Positions 1 to 5,415 of a DNA stretch of 8,862 nt are shown in pieces. The position numbers and the translations under genes are program-made. Under the pieces are notes generated by a model. It had not been told where the DNA came from and searched no databases. It saw only the letters and a list, made by a program, of their open reading frames with translations. Origin of the DNA: Novosphingobium sp. (GTDB lineage Bacteria; Pseudomonadota; Alphaproteobacteria; Sphingomonadales; Sphingomonadaceae); assembly GCA_020853995.1 (NCBI GenBank), contig JADYXV010000164.1, positions 1 to 8,862 on the forward strand, written 5' to 3'. Position 1 is the first letter of the stretch; each line of letters begins with the position of its first letter.

Positions 1-158
1 TCGTTGACGCGGTTGAGCGCGCCACCGGCCTGCGCCCCGGTTTGCCTGCCCGCGTGGGTGATTTGTTTGACCGCGAAGAACGCTGCGATCACCTGACCGG
101 CGGCTACGATGAAATCGCCGCTTACGTCACGTCGCGCGCTACGGCCCGGAACGGCTAA
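1..158 (+). CDS. thrC: Threonine synthase, C-terminal fragment
   Basis: Only the last 51 complete codons are present; the gene enters from the left edge and the frame begins at base 3. Threonine synthase is the PLP enzyme that converts O-phosphohomoserine to threonine in the cytoplasm. The visible tail has a family-like ending: 'AVERATGLRPGLPARVGDLF' followed by 'DREER', a short spacer and a final helix 'YDEIAAYVTSR'. Threonine synthases commonly end with a conserved 'A(I/V)E.ATG..P.LP' stretch and then a helical tail. The catalytic lysine and PLP-binding region lie outside the window, so the call rests on this C-terminal match from memory. The stop is followed 5 nt later by the methyltransferase start, so the two are probably co-transcribed. 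Confidence 0.72.
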   Translation, partial: VDAVERATGLRPGLPARVGDLFDREERCDHLTGGYDEIAAYVTSRATARNG

Positions 159-163
159 GGCTG

Positions 164-1048
164 ATGGCCACGCTTGATATCCAGCCAAAGCTGATGATCG
201 GTGAGGGTTGGGACGATTTCGCCCTGCTCGATTCGGGCAATGGCCGGAAGCTTGAGCGTTATGGCAAATATCGCTTCATCCGCCCCGAAGCGCAGGCACT
301 GTGGAGTCCGAACATTCCCGAATGGCCCGCCGATGCCGAATTTGTGCCGGGTTCGGACGAAGACGGCGGCGGCCGCTGGCAATACAACGGCCCGGTCCCG
401 CGTGATGGCTGGGAACTGGGCCGGGGCGATGTGCGCTTTCAGGCATCGTGCACCCCGTTCCGCCACCTCGGCTTCTTCCCCGATATGGCCCCGGTGTGGG
501 ACTGGATGGGTGAGCAGCTTGGCGACAAGACCGAAGCATCGACGCTGAACCTGTTCGGCTATACCGGCGTCGGTACGCTGTCGCTCAGCCAGTATGGCCC
601 CGTAACCCACGTCGATGCCTCGAAAAAGTCCGTTGCCCAAGCTCGCGTCAATGCGGAGCTTTCGGGCATGGCTGACCGTCCGGTGCGCTGGATCGTGGAC
701 GATGCGGCCAAGTTTGCCGCGCGCGAAGTGCGCCGGACCAAGCGTTATGACGGCATCATCCTCGATCCGCCAAAGTTCGGGCGCGGCCCCGATGGCGAAG
801 TGTGGCGCCTGGAAGAAAACCTGCCCAACCTGATCGCCGATTGCGCCCAATTGCTGGATGCCGACAGCCGCTTCCTGTTCCTGACGGTCTATGCCGTGCG
901 CATGTCATCGCTCGCCATCGCAGGATTGCTGGCCGAGGCGCTGAGGCACTTGCCCGGCACCATCGAACACGGCGACTTGTCGATCCGCGAAGAAGGCCCG
1001 CATGGCCGCTTGTTGCCGACTGCGATCTTCGCGCGCTGGAGGATTTAA
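164..1048 (+). CDS. Class I SAM-dependent methyltransferase (RlmI/RlmK-like domain)
   Basis: A 294-residue cytoplasmic methyltransferase with a Rossmann fold in its second half. Motif I is 'LNLFGYTGVGTLSLS' (residues 128-142, SAM-binding glycine loop), Asp151 in 'THVDAS' is the usual ribose-binding acid, and 'DPPKF' (201-205) is motif IV. A DPPKF motif with an upstream 'GFFPD' segment (103-107) matches the Methyltrans_SAM group that includes the 23S rRNA cytosine methyltransferases RlmI and RlmK. The target here is not known, and the N-terminal PUA domain of RlmI is not evident. A nucleic-acid or rRNA substrate is the best guess. The ATG lies 5 nt after the thrC stop, with a weak 'AAGG' just before it, suggesting translation after thrC. 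Transcription probably ends at the hairpin near 1123. Confidence 0.85.
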   Translation: MATLDIQPKLMIGEGWDDFALLDSGNGRKLERYGKYRFIRPEAQALWSPNIPEWPADAEFVPGSDEDGGGRWQYNGPVPRDGWELGRGDVRFQASCTPFRHLGFFPDMAPVWDWMGEQLGDKTEASTLNLFGYTGVGTLSLSQYGPVTHVDASKKSVAQARVNAELSGMADRPVRWIVDDAAKFAAREVRRTKRYDGIILDPPKFGRGPDGEVWRLEENLPNLIADCAQLLDADSRFLFLTVYAVRMSSLAIAGLLAEALRHLPGTIEHGDLSIREEGPHGRLLPTAIFARWRI

Positions 1049-1064
1049 CGCGCGGATTGATTTC

Positions 1065-1083
1065 AGTAGCCGGTTCTGCTACT
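1065..1083 (+). other. Small stem-loop downstream of the methyltransferase gene
   Basis: A perfect 6-bp stem AGTAGC / GCTACT (1065-1070 with 1078-1083) encloses a 7-nt loop, 16 nt after the methyltransferase stop. After a C-C mismatch, TTT and AAA can pair outside it. It has no T-tract and precedes the stronger terminator at 1123, so it may simply be a 3'-UTR hairpin that protects the mRNA end. It also covers the stop of the tiny minus-strand ORF at 1083-1103. Confidence 0.4.
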
Positions 1084-1091
1084 CAAAATGA

Positions 1092-1122
1092 ACCAAACGA
1101 CATTGGCTCATGCCATTGGATC
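1092..1122. repeat. Direct repeat, copy A (31 bp, two conserved blocks)
   Basis: ACCAAACGACATTGGC (1092-1107), a 5-nt spacer, then CCATTGGATC (1113-1122). The same two blocks recur at 1279-1310 with a 6-nt unrelated spacer, giving 26 of 26 identical bases outside the spacer. On the minus strand this copy contains ATGTCGTTTGG followed by an early stop, encoding only six residues (1083-1103). That is the start of the 1192-1290 mini-ORF without its body, so it looks like a partial duplication. Confidence 0.8.
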
Positions 1123-1160
1123 AAACCCCTACCGTTGCAGCGGTGGGGGTTTCTTCGTTT
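1123..1160 (+). terminator. Rho-independent terminator after the methyltransferase
   Basis: AAACCCC (1123-1129) pairs with GGGGTTT (1146-1152), T1130 with G1145 as wobble, and ACCG (1131-1134) with CGGT (1141-1144), leaving loop TTGCAG. The stem is 12 bp and ends in a 3' TTT followed by CTTCGTTT, a reasonable U-rich tail on the plus strand. It would end the thrC-methyltransferase transcript. On the minus strand no T-run follows, so termination of the minus-strand mini-ORF there is less likely. Confidence 0.75.
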
Positions 1161-1185
1161 GGGGGATGCGTTGCAGCGCACCCCC
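1161..1185. other. Second stem-loop with the same TTGCAG loop
   Basis: GGGGG (1161-1165) pairs with CCCCC (1181-1185) and TGCG (1167-1170) with CGCA (1177-1180), with A1166 bulged and loop TTGCAG at 1171-1176. It begins 8 nt after the stem of the terminator at 1123-1152 and repeats its hexaloop and closing CG pairs. No U-tract follows on either strand. On the minus strand it lies 6 nt beyond the stop of the mini-ORF, where it could stabilise that 3' end. Confidence 0.6.
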
Positions 1186-1191
1186 CGCCCA

Positions 1192-1290
1192 TTAGCCTCT
1201 CTTGCGGCCAGCCACTTCAACCACCTTTAAAACAAGGGTGGCAAAAGCGAACAAGACCCCAAGGAAAAGGCACAAGTCACCAAACGACAT
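1192..1290 (-). CDS. Possible 32-residue single-helix membrane protein (unrecognised)
   Basis: A short minus-strand reading frame of 32 residues. After 'MSFGD' comes a hydrophobic stretch of about 20 residues (about 6-25, rich in Leu, Val, Phe and Ala), then a basic end 'AGRKRG', the layout of a small N-out/C-in inner-membrane peptide. A good ribosome-binding site, GGAG, sits 8 nt before the ATG, and the stop is followed 6 nt later by a G/C-rich hairpin. The layout is like type I toxin peptides or other tiny membrane proteins, but I recognise no family and infer no function. The frame stays open upstream to 1830 only because it runs antisense to folB, so the internal ATG at 1290 is preferred. 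A 23-codon overlapping frame starts at an ATG about 17 nt earlier. Its first codons lie in the direct repeat. Confidence 0.4.
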   Translation of the reverse strand: MSFGDLCLFLGVLFAFATLVLKVVEVAGRKRG

Positions 1291-1310
1291 TGGCAGTTCT
1301 CCATTGGATC
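1279..1310. repeat. Direct repeat, copy B (32 bp, two conserved blocks)
   Basis: ACCAAACGACATTGGC (1279-1294), spacer AGTTCT, then CCATTGGATC (1301-1310). It matches copy A at 1092-1122 in both blocks, and the copies are offset by 187-188 bp. On the minus strand it carries the first codons of the 1192-1290 mini-ORF plus the sequence just upstream. The ribosome-binding GGAG overlaps the spacer, which is the part that differs between copies. Confidence 0.8.
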
Positions 1311-1326
1311 GCGGCAAAAGCGCCGC
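1311..1326. other. GCGGC/GCCGC stem-loop upstream of the minus-strand mini-ORF
   Basis: GCGGC (1311-1315) and GCCGC (1322-1326) form a perfect 5-bp stem with loop AAAAGC. In minus-strand RNA it would sit directly upstream of the mini-ORF's ribosome-binding region. It is short and could be chance in high-GC DNA. Confidence 0.3.
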
Positions 1327-1415
1327 ATCGCTCTTGAAGCAGAAAATCTGAGGGCTGGCGACTATGGCCTTTTGTGGAACGCTTTCCCCACAACGCAAAA
1401 GCTGTGTGGACAACG

Positions 1416-1425
1416 TGTGCGCACA
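1416..1425. promoter_or_regulatory. Perfect 10-bp palindrome upstream of folB
   Basis: TGTGCGCACA reads the same on both strands and ends 18 nt before the folB ATG. Three more TGTGG/CCACA-type words stand in the 45 bp before it: TTGTGG at 1372-1377, CCCCACAA at 1386-1393 and TGTGTGGACAA at 1403-1413. The last, read on the minus strand, is TTGTCCACA, one base from the DnaA box TTATCCACA. This could be an operator for the pterin operon, but no regulator can be named. Confidence 0.35.
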
Positions 1426-1443
1426 GTGCCAGACGCGCGAACC

Positions 1444-1818
1444 ATGTCGGACACCCTGATCCTCGAAGTCGCCAATCTTGAAACCGATGTCCTGACCGGG
1501 ATCTATTCGGAGGAGACGGGCCGCCCGCAACCTTTGCGCATTTCGATGCGCGTGGGCCTCAAAATTCAGGACCGTTACACCCCTGATTGTCCGCTCAGCG
1601 CCAGCAAGAATTACATGGACCTCAAATTCGCTGCGAGCGAAGGCTTGCCCGAGGGGGTGCATTTCAAGCTGATCGAAGCCGTGGCAGACCACATCTGCGA
1701 AACGCTGTTCTTGCAGGATGATCGGGTGATGTGGATTGAAGTGAAGATCGTGAAACTGGCGATCAGCGAAAACGGCGAGGAAATCGGGATCACCCTTACG
1801 CGTCAGCGCCGCGCCTGA
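1444..1818 (+). CDS. folB: Dihydroneopterin aldolase
   Basis: A 124-residue FolB-type protein, close to the family's usual 115-125. Dihydroneopterin aldolase splits 7,8-dihydroneopterin into 6-hydroxymethyl-dihydropterin and glycolaldehyde in folate synthesis; many homologues also epimerise at C2'. Family features include the opening strand 'LILEVANLETDVLTGIYSEE', where an acidic residue follows the 'GI' pair, the central 'NYMDL' (the usual 'xDY..l' region) and a late 'VKIVKLAI' strand, where the catalytic lysine normally sits. The ATG at 1444 gives the expected N-terminus. A TTG at 1372 in the same frame would add 24 residues that look non-coding. No strong ribosome-binding site is visible. 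The stop overlaps the next start by one base (TGATG), so it heads the pterin operon. Confidence 0.85.
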   Translation: MSDTLILEVANLETDVLTGIYSEETGRPQPLRISMRVGLKIQDRYTPDCPLSASKNYMDLKFAASEGLPEGVHFKLIEAVADHICETLFLQDDRVMWIEVKIVKLAISENGEEIGITLTRQRRA

Positions 1819-2582
1819 TGGACGGAACACGCCCGCTGGCGCTCGTCACAGGCGGGTGGAAGCGTATTGGCGGCGCGATTGCGCGCAAACTGGCGTCCGA
1901 GGGCTGGGATCTTGCTCTCCATGCCCACCGCGCGACCACTTTCGATGCCGAATTCAAGGCGCAACTGGAATGGCTGGGCGCAGCGGTTTTTCCCGTCGCG
2001 GGCGATCTTGATGATCCGGCCTTCGCCCCGCGCCTGATGGACGAAGTGGCAACCCTTGCGGGTCGTTCGCCCGATCTGCTTGTCAATTCCGCCTCGCTGT
2101 TCCACGATGACCGCGCCGATACGATCACCAGCGCTGAACTGGAGCAGCACTTCCGCGTCAATCTGTTCGCCCCGCTTTTGCTGACGCGCGCCTTTGCCGA
2201 AGCTCTGGGCGATCGCAACGGCAGCGTGGTCAATATCCTTGACCAGCGGGTGATGAACCCGGTGCCTGACCAGATCAGTTATACCCTTTCAAAGCAGGCG
2301 CTGCATGCTTCGGTGCGGACGCTGGCCCGCGCAATGGCCCCGCGCGTGCGGATCAATGGCGTCGCCCCCGGCCTGATCCTGCCAACGTCCGATTATGATG
2401 CGGCACAATGGCAGCGTCTGGAAGATATCATGCCATTGAAACGCTTGCCCGGCGCGGACGAAATCGCCGATGCCGTGTACTATCTGGCACAGGCCCGTTC
2501 GGTCACCGGGCAGACTATTTTCGTCGATGCGGGCGCAAACCTTGAATCTTACCCGCGAGACTTCGTATACATGGAGAAGTGA
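1818..2582 (+). CDS. SDR oxidoreductase of the pteridine reductase (PTR1/FolM) type
   Basis: A 254-residue short-chain dehydrogenase. The cofactor loop is 'TGGWKRIG' (residues 11-18), followed by 'LHAHRA' (34-39), like the 'TGAAKRLG' and 'LHYHRS' of Leishmania PTR1. Other SDR marks are 'VNSAS' (89-93), 'YTLSK' (155-159, catalytic YxxxK) and 'NGVAPG' (170-175). The usual catalytic Ser is replaced by Asp142, 13 residues before Tyr155. This is the Asp-Tyr-Lys arrangement and spacing of PTR1 (Asp181, Tyr194, Lys198). That points to NADPH-dependent reduction of a dihydropterin or dihydrofolate, as FolM does with dihydromonapterin. The neighbour folB, overlapping by one base, fits. The exact substrate is inferred. 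The C-terminal 'YPRDFVYMEK' tail ends inside the moaA start. Confidence 0.82.
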   Translation: MDGTRPLALVTGGWKRIGGAIARKLASEGWDLALHAHRATTFDAEFKAQLEWLGAAVFPVAGDLDDPAFAPRLMDEVATLAGRSPDLLVNSASLFHDDRADTITSAELEQHFRVNLFAPLLLTRAFAEALGDRNGSVVNILDQRVMNPVPDQISYTLSKQALHASVRTLARAMAPRVRINGVAPGLILPTSDYDAAQWQRLEDIMPLKRLPGADEIADAVYYLAQARSVTGQTIFVDAGANLESYPRDFVYMEK

Positions 2583-3598
2583 GTATCACCTCTCCTACCG
2601 CCAATGCGCCCCTGATTGACCGTTTTGCGCGGAGAATCACGTATTTGCGCCTGTCGGTGACGGATCGTTGTGATCTGCGCTGCGCCTATTGCATGCCTGA
2701 ACGCATGGAGTTTCTTCCCCGCGCCGAAGTGCTGTCGCTGGAAGAAATGCACCGGCTCGCGCTGGCCTTCATCGAACGCGGCGTGCGCAAGATCCGGCTG
2801 ACCGGCGGTGAGCCACTGGTCCGGCGTGACATGATCCAGCTGGTGCAGGCGCTGGGCCGCAAGCTGGGGGATGGCCTTGACGAGCTGACCCTTACCACCA
2901 ACGGCACCCGCCTTGCCGAATTTGCCGATGATCTGGCGGCGGCGGGTGTCAAACGCATCAACGTCTCGCTTGATACGCTTGACCGCGCCGCTTTTGCCAG
3001 CCTCGCACGCCGTGACATGCTGCCGCAAGTGCTGGAAGGCATCGCCGCAGCCAAGGCGGCGGGTCTCAAGGTCAAGATCAACGCTGTCGCGCTCAAGGAC
3101 ATCAACGAAGCCACGCTGCCTGACCTGATCGAATGGGCGCATGGTGAGGGCCACGATGTGACCCTGATCGAGGTGATGCCGCTGGGCGAGGTTGAGGGGG
3201 ACCGTTTCGACCATTACCTGCCGCTTGATGCCGTCCGCCGCGATCTTGGGCAGCGCTGGACCTTAAACGCCAGCGATGCGCGCTCTGGCGGTCCGGCGCG
3301 CTATGTCGACATTGCTGAAACTGGCGGACGGCTTGGCTTTATCACGCCGCTGACGGGCAATTTCTGCGAAGGGTGCAACCGCGTACGCGTGACCGCCACG
3401 GGCCAGCTTTACATGTGCCTTGGCGGCGAAGGCCGGGTTGATCTGCGCGCTGCGCTGCGGTCTGAAAACCCTGATGAGCAATTGGCCAGTGCGTTTGCCC
3501 GCGCGATGGGCGAAAAGCAGGAGCGCCATTCCTTTGTGATTGACCGCCCCGGCGGTGCACCCGCTGTTTCGCGCCACATGTCCACCACCGGCGGCTAA
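2579..3598 (+). CDS. moaA: GTP 3',8-cyclase (molybdenum cofactor biosynthesis MoaA)
   Basis: A 339-residue radical SAM enzyme that carries out the first step of molybdenum cofactor synthesis, converting GTP to 3',8-cyclo-7,8-dihydro-GTP. The N-terminal [4Fe-4S] cluster motif is 'CDLRCAYC' (Cys31, Cys35, Cys38), followed by 'LTGGEPL' (74-80, SAM-binding GGEP). The second cluster uses 'CEGC' (Cys263, Cys266) and Cys280. The spacings equal those of E. coli MoaA. It ends in the conserved Gly-Gly tail needed for catalysis. The start is GTG at 2579, overlapping the SDR stop (GTGA); 'GGAG' lies only 2 nt away, so translation probably depends on coupling with the SDR. moaC, which would act next, is not in the window. 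Confidence 0.96.
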   Translation: MSITSPTANAPLIDRFARRITYLRLSVTDRCDLRCAYCMPERMEFLPRAEVLSLEEMHRLALAFIERGVRKIRLTGGEPLVRRDMIQLVQALGRKLGDGLDELTLTTNGTRLAEFADDLAAAGVKRINVSLDTLDRAAFASLARRDMLPQVLEGIAAAKAAGLKVKINAVALKDINEATLPDLIEWAHGEGHDVTLIEVMPLGEVEGDRFDHYLPLDAVRRDLGQRWTLNASDARSGGPARYVDIAETGGRLGFITPLTGNFCEGCNRVRVTATGQLYMCLGGEGRVDLRAALRSENPDEQLASAFARAMGEKQERHSFVIDRPGGAPAVSRHMSTTGG

Positions 3599-3601
3599 AC
3601 C

Positions 3602-3838
3602 ATGGCCAGACTGATATTCCTGGGGCGGCTTGAGGACATCGCGGGCACGGGCGAAATGTCCGTTGCATCCGGCCCTGTCGAACATATCCTTGCCGCACTT
3701 GATCCTGCACTCGCCGTGCAATTGCTGGGCGAAAAAGTGCGGATGGCGCTCAATGGGCGTTTGCTCACCGATATGGGCGGGATTGTGCTGGGCGAGGGTG
3801 ATGAACTGGCGTTTCTGCCGCCGGTAAGCGGTGGCTGA
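3602..3838 (+). CDS. moaD: Molybdopterin synthase sulfur carrier subunit
   Basis: A 78-residue ubiquitin-like protein (the family is about 80). MoaD carries sulfur as a C-terminal thiocarboxylate and gives it to cyclic pyranopterin monophosphate in complex with MoaE. Seen here are the opening strand 'ARLIFLGRL', the 'VRMALNGRLL' centre, 'GDELAFLPPVSGG' at the end and the terminal Gly-Gly that is adenylated and thiolated. The ATG is 3 nt after the moaA stop and the end is close to or overlaps the moaE start, so translation is coupled. Confidence 0.95.
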   Translation: MARLIFLGRLEDIAGTGEMSVASGPVEHILAALDPALAVQLLGEKVRMALNGRLLTDMGGIVLGEGDELAFLPPVSGG

Positions 3839-3839
3839 T

Positions 3840-4283
3840 ATGGCCGATGTGCGCTTGGCCGAATCGGCGCTGGACCCTGTGGCTGAAATTGCTGCGTTCA
3901 ATGCCAGGTACCCCACTTCTGGCGGGATCGTGACCTTCCTTGGGCAAGTGCGCGAAGGCGGCGGTGTAGAGGCGCTGGAGCTTAAGCACTATGGCCCGAT
4001 GACACTTCCCGGCATGGTAGAACTTGCGCGCATCACGCAGGCGCGCTGGCCGCTTGAGGGGCTGTTGATCGTGCACCGAAGCGGCATAATGTGTCCGGGC
4101 GATCCTATCGTGCTGGTTGCCGCGGCCGCGCGCCATCGCCGTGATGCTTTTGAAGCGGCCGATTTCGCGATGGACCACCTCAAAAGCGAGAGCTGGTTCT
4201 GGAAGCGGGAAAAAACTGCCAATGGATGGCGCTGGATCGAACCGCGTGAACAGGATCACGACGATCTGGAGCGCTGGCGGTAA
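3840..4283 (+). CDS. moaE: Molybdopterin synthase catalytic subunit
   Basis: A 147-residue protein from ATG 3840 (150 from the in-frame GTG at 3831, which would overlap moaD by 8 bp; neither start has a strong ribosome-binding site). MoaE, with two thiocarboxylated MoaD, inserts both dithiolene sulfurs to form molybdopterin. Motifs include 'GGIVTFLGQVR', 'HYGPMT', 'HRSG', 'CPGDPIVLVA' and 'RRDAFEAADFAMDHLK'. Lys115 (in 'HLK') and Lys122 (in 'FWKRE') correspond, with the same 7-residue spacing, to the active-site Lys119 and Lys126 of the E. coli enzyme. It is the last gene of the pterin operon and converges on the lipoprotein gene 20 nt away. Confidence 0.94.
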   Translation: MADVRLAESALDPVAEIAAFNARYPTSGGIVTFLGQVREGGGVEALELKHYGPMTLPGMVELARITQARWPLEGLLIVHRSGIMCPGDPIVLVAAAARHRRDAFEAADFAMDHLKSESWFWKREKTANGWRWIEPREQDHDDLERWR

Positions 4284-4312
4284 GCCCGATCGTAAACCTA
4301 GCTTAGCCCGCC
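4276..4312. terminator. Possible shared stem between the convergent moaE and lipoprotein genes
   Basis: GGCGGTAAGC (4276-4285) can pair with GCTTA (4301-4305) and CCGCC (4308-4312), with a 2-nt bulge and a 15-nt loop. The moaE stop codon and the complement of the opposing stop codon fall in opposite arms. There is no U-tract on either side, so it would be a weak or factor-dependent terminator at best. Confidence 0.3.
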
Positions 4313-4833
4313 AAACGGCCAAGTAGCGAATCGATCACACTCGTCTCGCCCGCTGCCAAAGCCTCGACTTCCGCCCGCGTCTCACGCACGGCCTTGAAGT
4401 CCGCCTCAGCGCCGTCAGCTACAAGATTGCTCGCCTGCACTTCCAGCCGGTCCAGATCGGCCAGCGGAAGGCCTAGGCGCGAGCGTGCCGATTCGAGGCC
4501 TGCCACTGCGACTGATGCCACCGACCATGCCTCAGCGCCCTTCGCAGCGCCCGCAGCGGCACTTACCGCGCGGGTCGCGGAAGCTTGGCGCGTGAGAAAC
4601 ATCTCATGTGCCTCGCGCGCAGCAGAGCGCAGGCTGGCAAGCCGCTCTGTCAGGCCTTCGGAAATGCCCGGTTGGGGGATTGGTGCGGCTTGTGCTGCCC
4701 GCGCAGAGGCATAGATATCCTCAGCCGGTCGCCGTGCAAGCGAAGGAAAATCGGACCCTGGCGCACAGCCGCCTGAAAGTACGGTGAGACTCGCGATTGC
4801 GAGAAGAGCGAGGCGGGGATTGCACTTTGCCAT
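4303..4833 (-). CDS. Putative lipoprotein of unknown function
   Basis: A 176-residue minus-strand protein. Residues 1-23 form a lipoprotein-like signal: 'MAKCNPR', a hydrophobic run, then 'VLSGGC', with Cys23 as the likely lipidated residue. The lipobox is slightly irregular because Ser rather than Leu sits at -3, with Leu at -4. The mature part is alanine-rich and predicted by eye to be largely helical (residues about 55-170), with many Arg/Glu pairs and no recognisable domain. It would be anchored in the inner or outer membrane facing the periplasm. The ATG at 4833 is chosen because it begins the signal peptide; the frame is open upstream to 4902, but those residues would precede the signal. 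I recognise no family. Confidence 0.7.
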   Translation of the reverse strand: MAKCNPRLALLAIASLTVLSGGCAPGSDFPSLARRPAEDIYASARAAQAAPIPQPGISEGLTERLASLRSAAREAHEMFLTRQASATRAVSAAAGAAKGAEAWSVASVAVAGLESARSRLGLPLADLDRLEVQASNLVADGAEADFKAVRETRAEVEALAAGETSVIDSLLGRLAG

Positions 4834-4932
4834 GGCCGCGCCATAGCATGGCTGGAACGTCTCGCTAGCGTAACCTTCAGCGATTACCCGCCAACACTGC
4901 ATTTTCTAAGGTGATCCAGGCATCAGTCGGCA

Positions 4933-4961
4933 TTGACACAGGGCAGGGGTTGGATTATCCG
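4933..4961 (+). promoter_or_regulatory. Likely sigma-70-type promoter for rplU-rpmA
   Basis: TTGACA (4933-4938) is a perfect -35, followed after 17 nt by TATCCG (4956-4961), a plausible alphaproteobacterial -10. Transcription would begin near 4968 and leave a leader of about 127 nt before rplU, long enough for the nested structure at 5006-5065. Confidence 0.65.
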
Positions 4962-5005
4962 CCCTCTTCTTTCCGGGGCCCCACATTCTTGCGGGGAAAC
5001 GGTAT

Positions 5006-5065
5006 GTTGCCCGTTGTCAGCGATTCGCAGGCGTTGGGTGCCTCAAGTGGATCGCCATGGGCAAC
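5006..5065 (+). promoter_or_regulatory. Nested stem-loop in the rplU leader
   Basis: Three coaxial helices can form. The outer stem is GTTGCCCGT (5006-5014) with ATGGGCAAC (5057-5065), 9 bp with one G-T. The middle stem is GCGAT (5020-5024) with ATCGC (5051-5055). The apical stem is AGGCG (5029-5033) with TGCCT (5039-5043) and loop TTGGG. It ends 29 nt before the rplU start. Ribosomal protein leaders often bind their own product and shut off translation; L21 leaders are known in Firmicutes. That this one does so is an inference from position and structure only. Confidence 0.5.
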
Positions 5066-5094
5066 CTTGGCATTTGGAACGGATAGTAGAAACC

Positions 5095-5391
5095 ATGTTC
5101 GCAATCGTGCGCACGGGCGGCAAGCAGTATCGGGTTGCCGCCGGAGACAAGATCGCGGTCGAAAAGCTGGCTGGTGAAGCCGGTGATACGATCACGTTGG
5201 GTGATATTCTTCTCGCCGGTGAAGGCGATACCCTCGCTGACGCTGCTGCGATCACGGTTTCGGCCGAGATCATTGCACAGGCGAAGTCGGAAAAGGTGAT
5301 CGTTTTCAAGAAGCGTCGCCGTCACAACTATCGTCGCAAGAACGGCCACCGCCAGCAGATGACTCTGCTGCGCATCCTGTCCGTCGCCTAA
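5095..5391 (+). CDS. rplU: 50S ribosomal protein L21
   Basis: A 98-residue protein of usual length. It begins 'MFAIVRTGGKQYRV', the L21 hallmark, and contains 'VFKKRRRHNYRRKNGHRQ' (about 73-90), the conserved basic segment that contacts 23S rRNA in domain V and near L20. The ATG at 5095 is set by this N-terminus. The frame is open upstream to 4933, but that part is leader. The ribosome-binding site is weak (GGA at 5081-5083). It is followed 24 nt later by rpmA, the standard rplU-rpmA pair. Confidence 0.97.
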   Translation: MFAIVRTGGKQYRVAAGDKIAVEKLAGEAGDTITLGDILLAGEGDTLADAAAITVSAEIIAQAKSEKVIVFKKRRRHNYRRKNGHRQQMTLLRILSVA

Positions 5392-5415
5392 GCGAACAGT
5401 TCGGAGTTATTCGAG

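Noticed and set aside
155..850. 231-codon open frame on the minus strand opposite the methyltransferase gene
   Set aside because: It is a high-GC antisense shadow of a gene with clear motifs, has no recognisable domain, and the reverse-frame residues follow from codon bias.
1092..1310. CRISPR array or integration (att) site made of the two direct repeats
   Set aside because: There are only two copies, with a 5/6-nt internal spacer and no integrase, cas gene or tRNA nearby; a local partial duplication explains it better.
1110..1337. 75-codon plus-strand frame in the gap before folB
   Set aside because: It starts inside the direct repeat and runs through two hairpins; the product is low-complexity with no domain, and no ribosome-binding site is evident.
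1372..1443. TTG start giving folB 24 more residues
   Set aside because: The added residues do not resemble FolB N-termini and overlap the palindromic regulatory region; ATG 1444 gives the usual length.
1291..1830. Minus-strand frame running upstream of the mini-ORF, antisense to folB
   Set aside because: Most of it mirrors folB codons. Only the last 32 residues lie in the non-coding gap and have their own ribosome-binding site.
4933..5094. N-terminal extension of rplU
   Set aside because: L21 proteins begin with M(F/Y)A(I/V)..GGKQY, exactly at 5095. The upstream frame covers the promoter and the structured leader.
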